A stretch of 64,000 nucleotides of DNA from Bryum argenteum (GCA_037043015.1 CM073322.1:24704364-24768363), one strand, 5' to 3'. Shown: positions 33,178 through 45,927, counted from the first letter of the stretch. The notes: generated by a model not told the origin, from the letters alone. Numbers and translations are program-made.

Positions 33178-33598
33178 CGCTGAGTGGAACTATATGTGCT
33201 CAAGCTACGCCAATACAACTTGTTATTAATTCAATACAATTTTGATTCTATCTTTTGAAGTAGTCAATAATTGTTCAAGTAGTCAATGGTGGTGACAACA
33301 AGTGTTGTGCATCTATCTTGTAGTATTGACCTAGTAGGTTAGGGGAGTGTTCATAATGGTGACAACTTTATCTATCAATTCAATACAATTAGTCACAGCT
33401 GTTAATCACGCCCACGATCATTATCTTACAAGTTAGGCAATTTGATAGGTCGTCAAATACAGCAACCATAAGTGTAATGCATCCACCTCGAATTGATGAC
33501 TTAGTTTGTTGCTAGAATTTCTTTTATATCAACAACATTATTAAGCAATTTAAGCGTCCTCATTTCTTTTGATTTTTTATAAAAATTTTTACCGCAAG

Positions 33599-34582
33599 CC
33601 CCTATAAGTCATTACCTATTTTTAACCAAAATACGTAATCTAATTTTTTTGGTTATGAATGAAAGTGAAGGTAAGAAATTTACATCCCAATTGTATAATC
33701 TAGTAGTAGACTTATTGTGGGTCTTGTAGACTAATACTTGAGTCATGAGGCCTCATAGATTGCAAGATCATAACGTATTGGTATACAAAGAAGGTTATGA
33801 AATCTCACCAATTTCAATTTAGTTTAAAAAAACTACTAACAAAACTATCACAAACTAGAAAGTTGTTTATTTTCATTTCAAGACTACTCAAAATCACCAT
33901 AAAATTTTCTTGACTCGATCGTCAACCTTGCAATGATTAAAACGGCCCTAAATTTTAACAGAGGAAAAGAAGTCCAAAAATATACCCATTGCACTAAAAT
34001 AAAGGCCACATCCTCCTCAAATCTTGGATTCACCAAAGATATTTACAACAATGAACAAGATTGGAGTTGGAGCTCAACCTAAAAAATACAATTAAAATCC
34101 AGCGGAGAATGAAAGAGAAACAACTTCTCAGGAACTTGATAATTTCTGATTTGTTTTTGTACAGAAAGATCTTCAGACACCATTCTGGTACCAAATCGAT
34201 GTAAGTCAATAATTTTCCAACTATAAAGTTTTAGTACTCATCTTGAAGCTATACTAATGTAAAAAAAATAAAAATTTAAATTTAAAAAATAATTAAAAAA
34301 TAAAAAAATAATAATAAATAAAATGAATAACCAAATTTGATTTCACATAGACTATTGCAATGGTAAAACATGCCCCTTCTTTCATAACCTCAAATCAAAA
34401 GTTGCCTTCACTAAATTGTATGCCCTGAATTTATGGTATTTTAGATGGACTTGCAACCTTAATTTTGGACCAAATCTAACCAATCCTATCAAAAACAGAC
34501 ATTAAATGAAGAAATTATGACTTTTCAAAGTTTTATCTTGTCATCCAAAATGTTGAAAGTCAACACCAAAGACGTATAGGGG
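33599..34582. mobile_element. Large TTAA-type element (degenerate target)
   Basis: Ends CCCCTATAAGTCA and (complement) CCCCTATACGTC are inverted; flanks are CAAG and TAAG, a decayed version of the target. The interior matches 23024-23630 in blocks (GAGTCATGAGGC, GATTGCAAGATCATAA, GTCATCCAAAATG). 984 bp, non-coding. Confidence 0.65.
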
Positions 34583-34652
34583 TAAGATTTTCTCTTACTG
34601 CTACAATAGTGAAACTCACTAATAACATGTATTACCCATCACAAACTTGAAA

Positions 34653-34654
<2 letters not shown>

Positions 34655-34716
<62 letters not shown>
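34655..34716. repeat. (AT)n microsatellite, about 60 bp
   Basis: An uninterrupted AT dinucleotide run. Confidence 0.95.
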
Positions 34717-34719
<3 letters not shown>

Positions 34720-34722
<3 letters not shown>

Positions 34723-35270
34723 GTCACAACATCTTGTTTAATTCAAAAGCGAAAGTATTATTCGTTGTGCACCTCCAATAGAGTGTTGATCTTATCTTTT
34801 GTCGGAATATTACCATAGCAAAAACCTTATACTAAGAAAGTTATATTCAAATCTCAAATCTATCCTAGATTCCTAGCCTTCACAACTAAGTCTTAGCTAT
34901 ACTATGATCTATATGTTAGCTTGTCATCAATTCATTAACACTTTCAATACAATTCATCAAGACAGTGAAGGTTGTGAATAACAGCCACCCTATTTTGTTA
35001 ATAATAGTGGTTGCTCAAACATCCACTTTGTTTTTAAGGGGCATTTGAGGGTTTAGTATATAATCGTTTATTATAAACTTGAAGTTGTATCCAATCCACT
35101 TTGGTTCAAATCATTTAGGATTTGGCTATGAAGCTCCAAAGTTGGAGTCCTTAAAGTGATCTAAAATCGATCACTTGTTGAGTATCAGCTTTTTAAAGAC
35201 TTGAAGTATCCAATATCTTCCCATATGCACATGAAACAAGGTGAATGTTTTTTCGGGACATACATCCTAC
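34720..35270. other. AT-rich intergenic, nothing recognised
   Basis: No ORF, repeat end or RNA gene was recognised. Confidence 0.45.
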
Positions 35271-36120
35271 CAAAATACCAAATGAGAAGCATTTGTAATG
35301 AAATTAGGAAGAAGCTTGGACTCGAGCAACGTACATTCACGTGAAAAAATCTAGATGCAACAATTGACAAGGTGTGTGGAATTCTGAACGCGCAGGCCAC
35401 CCAAGGACATCTTTCAGGCAGAGTTACACCATAAAAACAGGGCCATGGATGCCGGCAAACCAAATCTAAGGGAGAAAATCTGAATACAACAGATTACAAG
35501 GTATGTGAAATTCTGAACGTGCAGACCACCCAAGGGGGGTCACTCCCTCCAGCGGACCAACTCCATGGAAACATGCCCATACCAAGAATTGGTTCTAGAG
35601 CACTCTACCAAATGAGAAGCACCATTGGCAATGAAAATAGGAAAATGCCGCTCTGTTAAGCACCCGGCCCTTGCCAACCAGCTGAGAACTGCCTTCGTGA
35701 ATCAGTGGTGCCGCAATAGTATCCTAGTTGCCTCCCCTCCTGTTGATAGCAAAGTTACATGGGTGCTTGCAAGACCAATAGCCGCTTATAGCCCCCTTTT
35801 CAGGGTCTTATACTCATACAATCTCACAGATCACTAGCATGGTCCAGTCCGTCTGTGTCCAGTCCGGCTCTTGTCTTGCCCTGGCCGATCACCGGCTGGG
35901 GATCAACTTGTTCCTTTATTTTTGCAATTGAAGCCTCTTCAATTTGTTCAAAAAAAAAAAAAAAAAAAAAAAAAAAAGGAAAATGCTTGGACTGTGTGCA
36001 ACCCAAATTCAAGGGGGGGAATCTTGATACAAGAGATGACAAGGTGTGAGATTCCGAACAAGCCCACGCGGTATCCCTGTAACCCAGCCAAGAGGGTTGA
36101 AGTCTCCTAAACTCTAGCCC
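35270..36120 (+). repeat. Local duplications, three partial copies
   Basis: The phrases ACCAAATGAGAAGCA, 'gcttggact', 'acaaggtgtgtg' and 'ttctgaacg..gcaggccacccaagg' recur near 35276-35405, 35470-35535 and 35610-36065. One copy is split by the retrocopy at 35650-35977. Confidence 0.65.
35650..35977 (+). mobile_element. Poly(A)-tailed retrocopy
   Basis: The insert ends in about 28 consecutive A (35950-35977) and is flanked by the direct repeat GGAAAATGC (35641-35649, 35978-35986). The local duplicate at 35305 (AGGAAGAAGCTTGGACT) shows the uninterrupted site. The 328-bp body starts CGCTCTGTTAAGCACC and shows no A/B boxes, so it is more likely a LINE-mobilised transcript copy or a 3' LINE end than a SINE. 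Source gene unknown. Confidence 0.85.
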
Positions 36121-36640
36121 ACCATAACTCAAAGTTACCATGTGCCTTCACTCACATTTCATCGTCCCCATTAACGAATGAGAGAGTGACACATGACAGA
36201 GATTTTATTGGCAAAAAATAATTTCAGCTATAACGAGCTTCTCACAGAATGTGATTCATGGGCGACCTTTTCCTCTACCCTACCTTCCGTCCTGGGGTGG
36301 GGTTTCGACGGGATCCACGTAAATATGTGCTACAAGCGTTTCTCCGGGGCAAGGAAGGGGGAGGGGTAAAGAGCCCCTAAATTTTTGACGTTTAGGCATA
36401 AAATGGTATGAGTAGACTTCTAGACTAATTTGGGGCCTCTTACCCCATTTTTGGATTCAAAATTATCAAAAAACGCCCATCAGAGGTCCAAATCAAAAAT
36501 TTCAGAGTTTCTGAAGAAAAGATGCTGATGGGGGCTCCGAGAAACGCTCGTAGCACTCTTTTACAGGCGGCGGTTTCAACGCCCGCTCGAGCGGCTCCTG
36601 CCAGCTTTTGACGCAGCCCAGCTCAGGGCTGGGCATGCTC
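36121..36640. mobile_element. Relative of the 39770-40166 MITE, left end unplaced
   Basis: The right end GGGCTGGGCATGCTC followed by TAA at 36627-36644 matches the other element, as do internal blocks (CTCTAGCCCACCA, ATTGGCAA). A matching left end was not located with confidence, and a GC-rich 'ctaccctaccttccg' part differs. Confidence 0.5.
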
Positions 36641-39116
36641 TAACTCCATGAAAACATGCCCATGGCTTGCATATTTCATTGCATGAGTGACCTCCTGGAT
36701 CTGCTGAGAATATTTGAATAATGTCAGCATTGCAAACTCAATATCACAGTCCTCCAAGTGTTGCGAGCTTAAATCCTCATTTTTCTCGTGCAGTACGATA
36801 CAAGGGGGACACCTACTAGAAAAGCCATTAGTGGACCTGGGTACCACCGGTACAGTCCTCCAAAGCTCAAGAACTGCAGCAACATCTCAAATACTGACCA
36901 TATATGGTAAGGTGTCCTATAATGGCGCAATTTTCAGCATAGAAAATCTAGAGGAATGTTGCCAGTGCAAGCAATTTTTGTGCATGTGGAAAATTAGTAG
37001 AAAACTAGAGCAAGTGGAATCATCATTTTTCGACTCTTCTACAGTAAGTAATGAATTTCTAAAGATGGAAATATAGGTGTTCCTAAAATGGTGCCCTAAA
37101 GTGACGCCCTATAATCTTTGCAATGTGTACATGGTACTGTTGTATGGAGAAGCTATTATGTACGTGACAGTGAAGATTACTAGGGCTCCATTTTCAGCAC
37201 TGCGCCATTTTGGGCTGCTCAACCATAAGTCCTGCATGTGTGGATATGATGGGGTTATCTGCATTTACTTTTGAATAAAGTGCATTGTTGTCTCATGAGA
37301 AAGTTGAATGTGCTATCATTTCACTTCGGTCATGTGCATATTTCTTAGTAAGTTTTAAATGGTTGTGCCATACTTGTGTGAACAATTTGAATCCTGACAC
37401 ATGAAAAATTTGAATCCTTTTTTAATTATTCTTGGTTTGTTTTTTGAGTTATTTCTTGAAATAATGATTTATAGTCATGTGTGAATTGAAAGAGTGCATA
37501 CTTGATTGTAGAGGTCATAAAGACCCCTAGCCTAGTGCAACCAAATTTTTCTTTGACAAACTCAGTATTACCATACCAGATGCCCAGTAGTTGATTTTGT
37601 GTTTTTGATTTTGTGTTTTTGAACTTCACAAACTTATTTTTGTAGCAAATCTTATTTTAGCAAATTTTTTGGTATAATTGTGAACTTTTTATTTTTAGAA
37701 GAAAAATTGGATTAAAAAATTTAAAGAAAAAAAAGAAAAAAAAAAGAAAAAAAAAAGAAAACTACATTTTACAATATTGACATGTTGACAATAACATATC
37801 AAGAAGAAAGAAAGGTAAGGAAGTTGAAAAATAGCATGACTCCTAAACATGCAAAATGTCAAAATTCAACATTTTGAAGGACAAGCTCAAATTTTGAACA
37901 GTCATAATTCCTTTATTTAAAATATGACAATTTGTTGACTTGGATCCAAAATGAAGTCTTATTTTGTGGTGAAATGTGCAAATTCATTTATAATATGAAT
38001 ACACGGCATGCATTCTCGTGAAAGCATATTTTAAGACTTTGGATATGGGACAAATTTTACTAGTGCAAGTTTATCATTTGAACCAAAAAGACATTCATGA
38101 TTTGTTTTTACATAAGTATGTTCTTGATATGAGGACCAACAACTTTCTAGTTGGAACTTTTGATTGAACATTTTTGGATTATAGGTTTGCAATTATGACT
38201 CTATATCAAGAAAACTCAAAATACACATTGTTCTTGAGGAGCAATATTTCCTTTATTCAGGATCGAATAAGTCTTGATAGTGATTCTTTACCACAACACT
38301 TAAAAGTGATTGTTCAAAACAAGTTGACAGTGCTTATTGAGGTGTACAACACTGCAATACCCATTGAAGTTGAGATCATTAAGTTAACAATGAGGATGGT
38401 TCTTCACAACAATTAAGAAGTTTAGGAAAATTTTTAACAACAATTCAAAGTGATTCTTCAAACAGTTGTATGAAAGTGATACACAACAATAGTCTTCACA
38501 ACAACTATCCGATGTGATACTTCACAAGGGTAGTGGAATGTGATACTCACAAGCACTTGTCGGATGTGATACTTCACAACGGCAGTGGAATGTGATACTT
38601 CACAACAACAGTTGAATGTATTCTTGAAAACAACAACACTTGAAATACTTCAATACTTCACATATTTGCCATTTGTATCGTCTGAATTTAATTAGAACTC
38701 TTGTTGCTTTAACAGCACACATGGGCCACCTCAATTGGAAAACCTTCGAGAATGCAATCAGAGCAACCACTGTGACATTGCAAGAGCACATATGTCACGC
38801 TAAAAAGCTCCTCTCATGCAATAACAAACATTTATGCCATTCTAAACCCTCATAGAAAGGCATATGATGATAGAATGAAGCTTACTTGAAAACATTCACA
38901 TTTTAATCTAGCTAAAAGTGTACAAAAGTAGAGTTCAATGTAATTTTTTTTCGTTCTTATTTAAAGTTGTTACGTTAAAGACCTCTCTTTATCCCAAATT
39001 CTTCTAAAGTACTATCTGCCTACCAAAAAAGTGATCTATTCATGTTGTATTAGTATGTTAATTGCACCTTACAAAGAATATGAGTAGATCTCTATCCAAC
39101 TGATATTGTTTACAAA
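36641..39116. other. AT-rich intergenic, small tandem repeat at 38430-38640
   Basis: Short ORFs only. The stretch 37800-38160 resembles the interior of the large TTAA-type elements. At 38430-38640 a unit of about 33-55 bp with GTGATACTTCACAA repeats five or so times. Confidence 0.45.
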
Positions 39117-39120
39117 TTAA

Positions 39121-39386
39121 CCCCTCAAGACCCAAGAAAGCCAAATCACCTTTCAGGGGTTTCCACAAGGGAAAAATATCAGCTAAATTTGACCACTATA
39201 ATTTCAAAAATGAAAAAGAAGCAAGAGTTCAAATTTTACATACAAGTTAAAAGGCAAGTAAAATCTAAGATCGTACGCTTGAATCTTCTATTTGATACTT
39301 TTTGGCTATTTGATACTTTTTGGCCTAAAATAGACTAAGGTCGTCTTCTGTACTTAAAGCAATTTTACATCAACGGCATTTAGGGG
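39121..39386. mobile_element. TTAA-target MITE
   Basis: TTAA at 39117-39120 and 39387-39390. Ends CCCCTCAAGACCC and (complement) CCCCTAAATGCCG are imperfectly inverted. The interior shares 'gaccactataatttca' with the complement of the 2181-2440 element. 266 bp. Confidence 0.75.
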
Positions 39387-39390
39387 TTAA

Positions 39391-39766
39391 ATGTCAAAAT
39401 GTGTACCTACATAGAATAGAATTGACTCTGGTCTGGAAAAGAGAAGAGACCGAGTTTTCTCTGCGCAATGGAACAGATTCCGAGCAAGCACCAGAGTGAT
39501 GATGATGGATGGGAAGAGAGCTTTTTGGGTGCACACATCCCAAGCTTAATATACCGTATAACCCATCCAGTGAATAATCCATTCCCTACAGCCAGCCATA
39601 TTAACTCCAAAGCTAGCTACTCCAATTTCCAAAAGTTAAACTTTGGTTGCAGCTTTGTTCCACTTTGTGGCAGCAGATTGGAATAAGTTGAACTTCTGCT
39701 GCTGTTGCCTTAAACTTGAATGAGTGTAAGTTAATAATAAGCAATTAGCTGGCATTTCTTATGCAC
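39391..39766. other. Intergenic, nothing recognised
   Basis: Overlapping short ORFs on both strands at 39394-39686 with no recognisable motif. Confidence 0.35.
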
Positions 39767-39769
39767 TTA

Positions 39770-40166
39770 GAGCATGCCCAGCCCGCACTGCAGGCCGGAG
39801 CATGGAGCCGGATATGAAGTGTCAGGGGCCCCAGCCCACACACTAACCCGGTAACCCGGTCAAGAGGGTTGCAGTACCCTAAATTCTAGCCCACCAAAAC
39901 TCCAAGTTATCCCGTGCCTCCACTCAAGTTTTAGTGTCCCCTTTAACTAATGAGTGAGAGCCACGTGGCAGAAATTTCATTGGCAAGAAATGATTTCTAA
40001 AGAAAGCTATGAAAAGTAGAATGTGAGGTGGTGTGATTGGTGGGTGATTAGTGAGCGGGCCCTGCCCTCCGTGTTGGGCTGGGCTTCGTAACCCCGGACA
40101 AGCGGCGCCTTTCGCATTTTTTCGCGGCCTTGCGGGCCGGCCTGCCGTAGAGGGCTGGGCATGCTC
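39770..40166. mobile_element. PIF/Harbinger-like MITE, GAGCATGCCCAGCCC ends
   Basis: Exact 15-bp inverted ends GAGCATGCCCAGCCC with TTA on both sides (39767-39769, 40167-40169). 397 bp, GC-rich, non-coding. The ORFs inside it on both strands are by-products of GC content. Confidence 0.9.
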
Positions 40167-40339
40167 TTATCACCTCCCCCTGCTGCCGCCTTGGGATGCA
40201 TGTCTGACCCCCTCTCTCTCTCCCTATTTCAGGCTCTCCAGGTAGACATGTCATCAAACCACCACTTTGTTGCTCATCAATATATTGGAAGGGATTGTCT
40301 ATTCACGATTAGAGGTTGCATTCTGGTATAATATGCTTC

Positions 40340-40920
40340 TTATCAGCTATTGAAATATTCGACTTGCGTGTTGCTCACTGTGGAGTTAGTGAGATATTTG
40401 TTTAGCATCTTGCTGATTCCTACGGGTTGCTGAAATCGCTATGGTGCGTCATGGTGATTTTGCTGGTTGGTGGAAAGTTCGCTTTGCGTTGTGGTGGCCT
40501 TATCATTTGGTGAATGGCCTCATCACCTATTAAAATGATTGACTTGCGTGTTGCTTACTTTGGACTTAGTGAGATATATGTTTAGCATCTTGAAATCTCT
40601 ATCTTGCGTCATGGTGATGTTGTCGGGTTGCTAAAAAGTTTGCTTAGCATTACAGTGGTCTTATGAGTTGCTTAAACATTTGTCTTGTGTGCAGTAGACT
40701 CTGGTTTGCTAGGACATTTGTTTTGGATCTTGGTGATCCCTATGGATTGGTGAAATCTTAATGGGGCGTTGAGTCATGGTGATTTTGTCGGTTGCTGGAA
40801 ATTTTTCTATCTCTTCTTGACTCTATGTAGGTTGTTGAAATTTTTGTTCATGCTTAACGGTGATCTTGTTGGTTACTAAAAAGTTTGTCCTGCTTCTTGA
40901 TGGCATTTTTGGATTGTCCA
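40340..40920. repeat. Degenerate repeat block, ~58-bp unit
   Basis: The phrases 'ttgctgaaa', 'tcatggtgattttg', 'cttgcgt' recur at irregular 55-65 bp steps, and a longer piece (GTGTTGCT...GTTTAGCATCTTG) recurs at 181 bp. Confidence 0.6.
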
Positions 40921-42897
40921 TTATGATGGCAACCTTATCTTCAGAAAATTTGCATCCTCCTTTCAAAATCAGAATGCCTTACACTATAGAAATATCAAAC
41001 TATTAATTTATAAACCCTGCAGGGACTAAAATTCAATATATGATTAAAACTTGGTATACCAACATAAATTATTGTTTTACCATCTCAACCTACATCTCAT
41101 TCCAAAAACATATAAAACATCCATATGACTCAATCGAGTAGTTGTTCGACACTTTACATACATTTATATAAGCTTCTGAACTCCAAGAGTACACAAGGTA
41201 ACATAAGGGGCACTAACCATAGACCCGACAAAACTCAAATGTACATGCATATGTACATGTGACGCTCATTTAAGAACATCATCTATGAAAATATTGCACA
41301 TGCTAACTTTGGGGATCAATATTTCATGAGACCTAGCACTTTCATAACCCTATGTCCCAAAACACATGTACACTTTAGTGACATTGACTATGGCTACCTT
41401 CCACCAATACCTCATACATTCATATTTTAAGAGAACTCTATGGGTTTCAGAATTTATGCAATTACAAGCTACTGATTGATGGTGAAGAATTGACTACGAA
41501 GTCTCAAAGTTGTCCTCATCTTAGACATTAGAAATACACATGATATGAATACATCCATTGGAAACACACATGTGATTAGGATATTACCATAAGACACGTT
41601 TGTTTAGATTAACTCAATCGAATGATACCACCAAGACCCACAATATTGCTATAATTGCTTCTTTTTCACTAACAACTTACAATCGTTGTAGGAATGCCCA
41701 CAAGTAGGTATTTAACTTATGTTGATCTGATAAGATACTAATTATTTGACTTTCTTTCTTGACCCATATGGTCTTATATTTTATGATTATTTGCTACTAA
41801 AATTCCTGTCTCGTGGGTTCCAACCATGAATCCAACTGAAGCCTGATTTGTTCAATTACATTTGAATAGCCTCAGAGTTTATGATCATATGCTGCAACCA
41901 TGACTCCAAGCCTGATTTGAATGATTAACACACAAGTCGTTGGTAGCAGATGTCACGTGATCTGAATGTTGCATGTAAGCACATGTCAAGTACGACTTCA
42001 TATACACAAGGTAGAGGCACAGGTTGCCATAACCATCAACGTTAAAAATGGCCCATGTTACTTTTTACTTAAAATTTTGAAACAATTTCAACAGCACAAG
42101 AATGAGCGAGCAAGGTATATCCTATATCCTCGAAGAGAATTATCCAGCCATTAGTTACGGTGCCAGCACAAACTTGTTTTAAGGGTAGTTCGTCAGTTAT
42201 TCTAAGAGATTCCTGCGGTTGGGTGCATCTAGTGATATGTCTGCCGAGTCAGTGGCTGACTACCCTGCTCACATTTAACTCATTGGGAATGATGAAACTA
42301 CTGTACCAGGGCACTCATCATCATGAAGCACAGAGAAAGAAAGCAAAGATAGAACATTCTCAGCAAAAACGGTGAGTCTGCAAATAATGCAAATATGCAA
42401 TAAATAGAAAAACAATTGAAACATCAACAAACATGATACATGAGAGTAGGCTATGATATGCATGCAGCCAGTCGTCCTGGATGGCGCATCTGCATTTTAT
42501 TCATAAAAGCAGCAGCAGCAACAAAAATTCAAGTCGATCGATCTCCTAGAAGGTCAGGTCCTCGGATAGAGGTCACCTGGCTACTGTGTATACAGAACAT
42601 CATTTGTTTGTTTTGAAGAAAAAACCAGCTACCTACAGGACTATCAACACAGACTCTAGCAAAGCAGCTGGTCTCAAAATTACATTCCAAGTGTGTCAAG
42701 CCGTGGGTCTCTTCTCCTCTCTCTATCACTCTATCTATGTAACTCTTCTTCGAGGTCATGTTTCATGACAAAGGTTGCCGGGCAGGGGTTGATGGGGGAG
42801 CTGGAAAAAAATGGCGAAAATTGATTTCTTTCTCATGTTTTGGAATGGGGAAAGAAAAGTAAAAAAAGGAACGAGAATGAAGGTCTGATGCGAGCCA
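40921..42897. other. Intergenic, nothing recognised
   Basis: AT-rich up to about 42100. From about 42480 the base composition shifts toward that of the neighbouring gene; this part would include the gene's 3' UTR and downstream flank. Confidence 0.4.
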
Positions 42898-44181
42898 TCA
42901 TCCCCGGAGGGGAAGCAGGGACGCAGCGCGTGAGTGGGATGAAAGGTGGCTTACTACTTCGGAAGATTTCATTTCGGCAATGAGAGACAGCTTTGTGTGA
43001 CGCAATTGCTCGCCACACTGCAGGTTGATGATGAAGCTCCGGTTGTTCTGATTCACCTTCTCCTGCCAGTGATGGTAGCTTCGAGGTCGTTTGGCAGGGG
43101 ACACGGGCACCGAGTCCGCCATCTTCCGCTCGTAGGTCGACAGCCACTTGGAACTAATGTAGTCCAGGGTGCGCCAAGGCGGTAGATGCATGTCGCTCTG
43201 TTTCAGCGAAGCTTTTGCTGCCTCCGACATGAATTGCAACACTTGCTCCAGCTTCGATGTTGGTCCTACGAATACGGCCGGGACGATCTTCAACGCTGCT
43301 TCGTATTGCTGTGTCGGCCTTGCAATCTCGAACTGGGCTTTGAAGTCCACGTCGATGATCAAGCGCACGCCATTACTCACCACGTCGATGTACTCGTATT
43401 CACCTACAGAACGGCAATCACAAGTTAGTCTACTTCCTTGCAACACAATCGGAATTGGTCTTATGGTGCGTGCGTGGATGTGTTCCCCTCACCTCCAGGG
43501 ACGCGGCCAGAACTGAGCCACTTGCACTTGCATACAGCAGCATCGTTGCCGGTGACTTTCAGATGATTGACAACAAACCGTTTCACGCATCCTCCTTTGC
43601 AATTGACGCCCTCGGGGTCGCAAACGAGGTCGGAATCGTCGTTGATGGACAGCAATTGCAGCTTCACTTCTTTCAGGAGCTCGCGTTCTAACGCGCTTCC
43701 TGGAGTTGTGAGTGCCTGCAGATGCACAAGAGAGGAACGATGGTCAGTTTGGGAGCACACGATTGGTTGGTAACAGAAGAGATGATCGCAGTAGGGAGAT
43801 TGCCGGTCAGTTGAGAAGAGATAGTCGCAGACGGACCTGCAAGGTATCGATGAGCTTCTTGGCAGGAGCAGGGGTGTCGCTGTCTGTGCCGTCCATGTAG
43901 TCTAAGGGCTCGTTTTCGATGAAGTCGTGCACCATAGCCTGGAGGTCGTCGCTTTCGGTGCTGCCATAGCGAATAGGCACGGTGTTCACGGGCTTGGTTG
44001 TTGTTGTTGTTGTTCCTAAGTAATTGTGCTTCTCTCTCCCCTGTTTGAGCGCGTTCGACACCGGCCTGCGCGATGACACGATCGAATACTGCTGCTGATC
44101 CCACAATTGCGTGTGCATGTCGGCATGGTACAGCGAGTTCGTGTACGAACTGATGCCTGGCTGTCTTCGAAGACCCGGCAT
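42898..44181 (-). CDS. DUF506 (PDDEXK-like) family protein, 357 aa
   Basis: Three exons: 44181-43837, 43715-43493 and 43403-42898 (stop TGA), introns of 121 and 89 bp with GT/AG borders. The start is the first in-frame ATG (MPGLRRQPG). The family-specific core is present: LVCDPEGVNCKGG (exon 2), VCKCKWLSSGRVPGGEYEY across the second junction, RLIIDVDFKAQFEIARPT (residues about 203-220), VGPTSKLEQVLQFMSEAAK, and LPPWRTLDYISSKW (264-276). Members are plant-specific, resemble PDDEXK nucleases and have no settled biochemical function; some are stress-induced. A Thr run (57-62) comes from a (GTT)n tract on the plus strand, and AKRPR near 293 could be a nuclear signal. It looks intact, and is the only clearly complete host gene here. 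Confidence 0.95.
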
Positions 44182-44651
44182 CGCGCTCACCGCCGGACTT
44201 CCAATGGCGATCGATCAATCAATCAACCAACTAATTCTCTTCAATTGCGATCGTCGTCCTCCCTCTGATTCAACCAAAAATTTGCAAATTCTCTTTCCCG
44301 GTTCAAAATCAAAAAGCGCCAAGAGCATACGAGAAGGTAGAGGGCCAAATCCTCGCGCCGATTGACCCACGTCGTTTACGTCTAGAATCATCCACAACTC
44401 TGATCAATTGAATAAACCCACTACGAGAACGAACGAACGACCGAGAGTCAGCAAAGACTGAGAGGCTCCTCACACGGACCGACTGGAAAGGAGCCCTGCA
44501 AATTAATTGTTGAACAATCAATGGTAAAAAGCTTCCGGATGTTGTCACTCCCTTGGGTCCATTGCACGCTTGGACTCAGAACCAAAGCGGGGCTGCAGGA
44601 ACTTATTGTTAGCCTCTGGCACTTCCTTGCTTTCCCATCTTCATCTACTGC

Positions 44652-44658
44652 TATATAA
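44652..44658 (-). promoter_or_regulatory. Possible TATA box of the DUF506 gene
   Basis: TATATAG on the minus strand about 470 bp upstream of the ATG. The stretch between (44182-44620) is rich in CTC and GATCGA-type phrases, as plant leaders often are, and would make a 5' UTR of around 440 nt. Confidence 0.3.
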
Positions 44659-44751
44659 TGTTACAACTCTGTGGAACGTGCACATCTCATCCTGGTCATA
44701 ATCATGTGTCAATTCGAGAACAAGGCTCTGCATTAACTTCGTGCCAGGGGA

Positions 44752-45290
44752 TCAGCATCTCACAAATAGATCCTCAGTCCCCGTGTAACATTCCAATATA
44801 TTAAACATCTCCTCAAGGAAAAGTGGAGTCTCGTGGTTCACTTCTACGATCTGCTTGAATTTACATGATTCGTATGTCACTTCTCTTACTCCATGATTCT
44901 GATCAGAGATGGTGGTGTACCCGATCGACTTGGTCCTTCGCTTTATGTGTAGCACATGATGTTTTTGGGCTATTTACTGCTGCGATCAGTGAGGATTGTA
45001 AAAATGTTCTCAAATTTACTATTACTGTTAGTAATTAAACTTTTGTGTACACCATCCAATTCATCCTTTGGTGTCTATTTGCTCGAAATTTCGGCAATTC
45101 TGATAAAAGAACCACTGCGCAGCAGCAAAGTCGTCATTTCGGGTGTGTACAGTTATAGTAAGCTCCTAGACATGTTTTGTGAAGCTTACCAGTCCTTCGA
45201 TCTAATTGAAACGATCCTCCTACTGCAAAAGTTGATATCAGGCTCCAAGAATGCCATGACTAGAACCCCATCGACTACCTATTAAAGAAA
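44752..45290 (-). repeat. Segment paralogous to 12722-13215
   Basis: Carries the same end blocks as the 13-kb copy, plus about 350 bp absent there, and lacks the MITE at 12754. An open minus-strand frame (44752-44955, ending EEMFNILECYTGTEDLFVRC) may be a relic of a coding exon; I do not recognise the family. Confidence 0.6.
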
Positions 45291-45295
45291 ATGTA

Positions 45296-45826
45296 CTAGG
45301 TAACGCAAAAGGAGCCATTGGTTATGGAAAATAACCAGTGGGGTATCCTTCCGAGCCGCGGGAGTGGTGAGGGAGGTGCCCCATTGGATATTTTCCATAA
45401 CCAGGGGCTCCTTTTGGGTTACCTAGCATAACCGCAGTTTAAAAAATTTAAGAAAAACTAATTTATTCCTCCCCGCATATAAAAAAAAAGTTCAAAAATC
45501 CAAAAAAATTTCATTTACTCTCAAAAAAAATTTAAAAAATTGCATAAACTTGGGAATAACTCAATCATCATCCTCCAAAAAAAAAAAATTTGAAAAAAAG
45601 TCATTTATCCCTCACTAATTGCCCGTGGAAAAAAACAGGGCATAAAAACCCCCTCCCCCTCCCTCCTTGGAAAATAACAAATGGAGACCGTTGATCTTAG
45701 AGATCAACGGTACTAGATGTGGAAAACCATAACGCCAGCGAAGGCAGCGTTATGGGAAATAACCGCAGCTTCCTCGACCAATGAGGAGGTGCCACTTCTG
45801 TAGTTTTTGCCTGAACTGCGGTTATG
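45296..45826. mobile_element. Compound foldback element with four inverted repeats
   Basis: Arms 45296-45345 and 45377-45426 pair over 50 bp. Directly next, CATAACCGCAGTT (45427) is inverted at 45814-45826. Inside are the perfect palindrome ACCGTTGATCT-TAG-AGATCAACGGT split by three bases (45687-45711) and CCATAACGC/GCGTTATGG (45727-45755). A target duplication was not found. Confidence 0.75.
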
Positions 45827-45927
45827 AAGTCATGGTGCATTGCATGAGATCAACCTTCAGCAATGCAACATCGATGGTGTGAGGTCATGTAGTTGATTAA
45901 TGAGAAAATTGCAAAAGTTGTTCTTAA

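Noticed and set aside
35836-36141. ORFs spanning the poly(A) stretch
   Set aside because: Their Lys or Phe runs come from the retrocopy tail.
40007-40257. ORFs at the GC-rich MITE on both strands
   Set aside because: They lie within an element with exact inverted ends and TTA flanks and show no domain.
43169-43516. Plus-strand ORFs over the DUF506 gene
   Set aside because: They are antisense shadows of conserved minus-strand exons.
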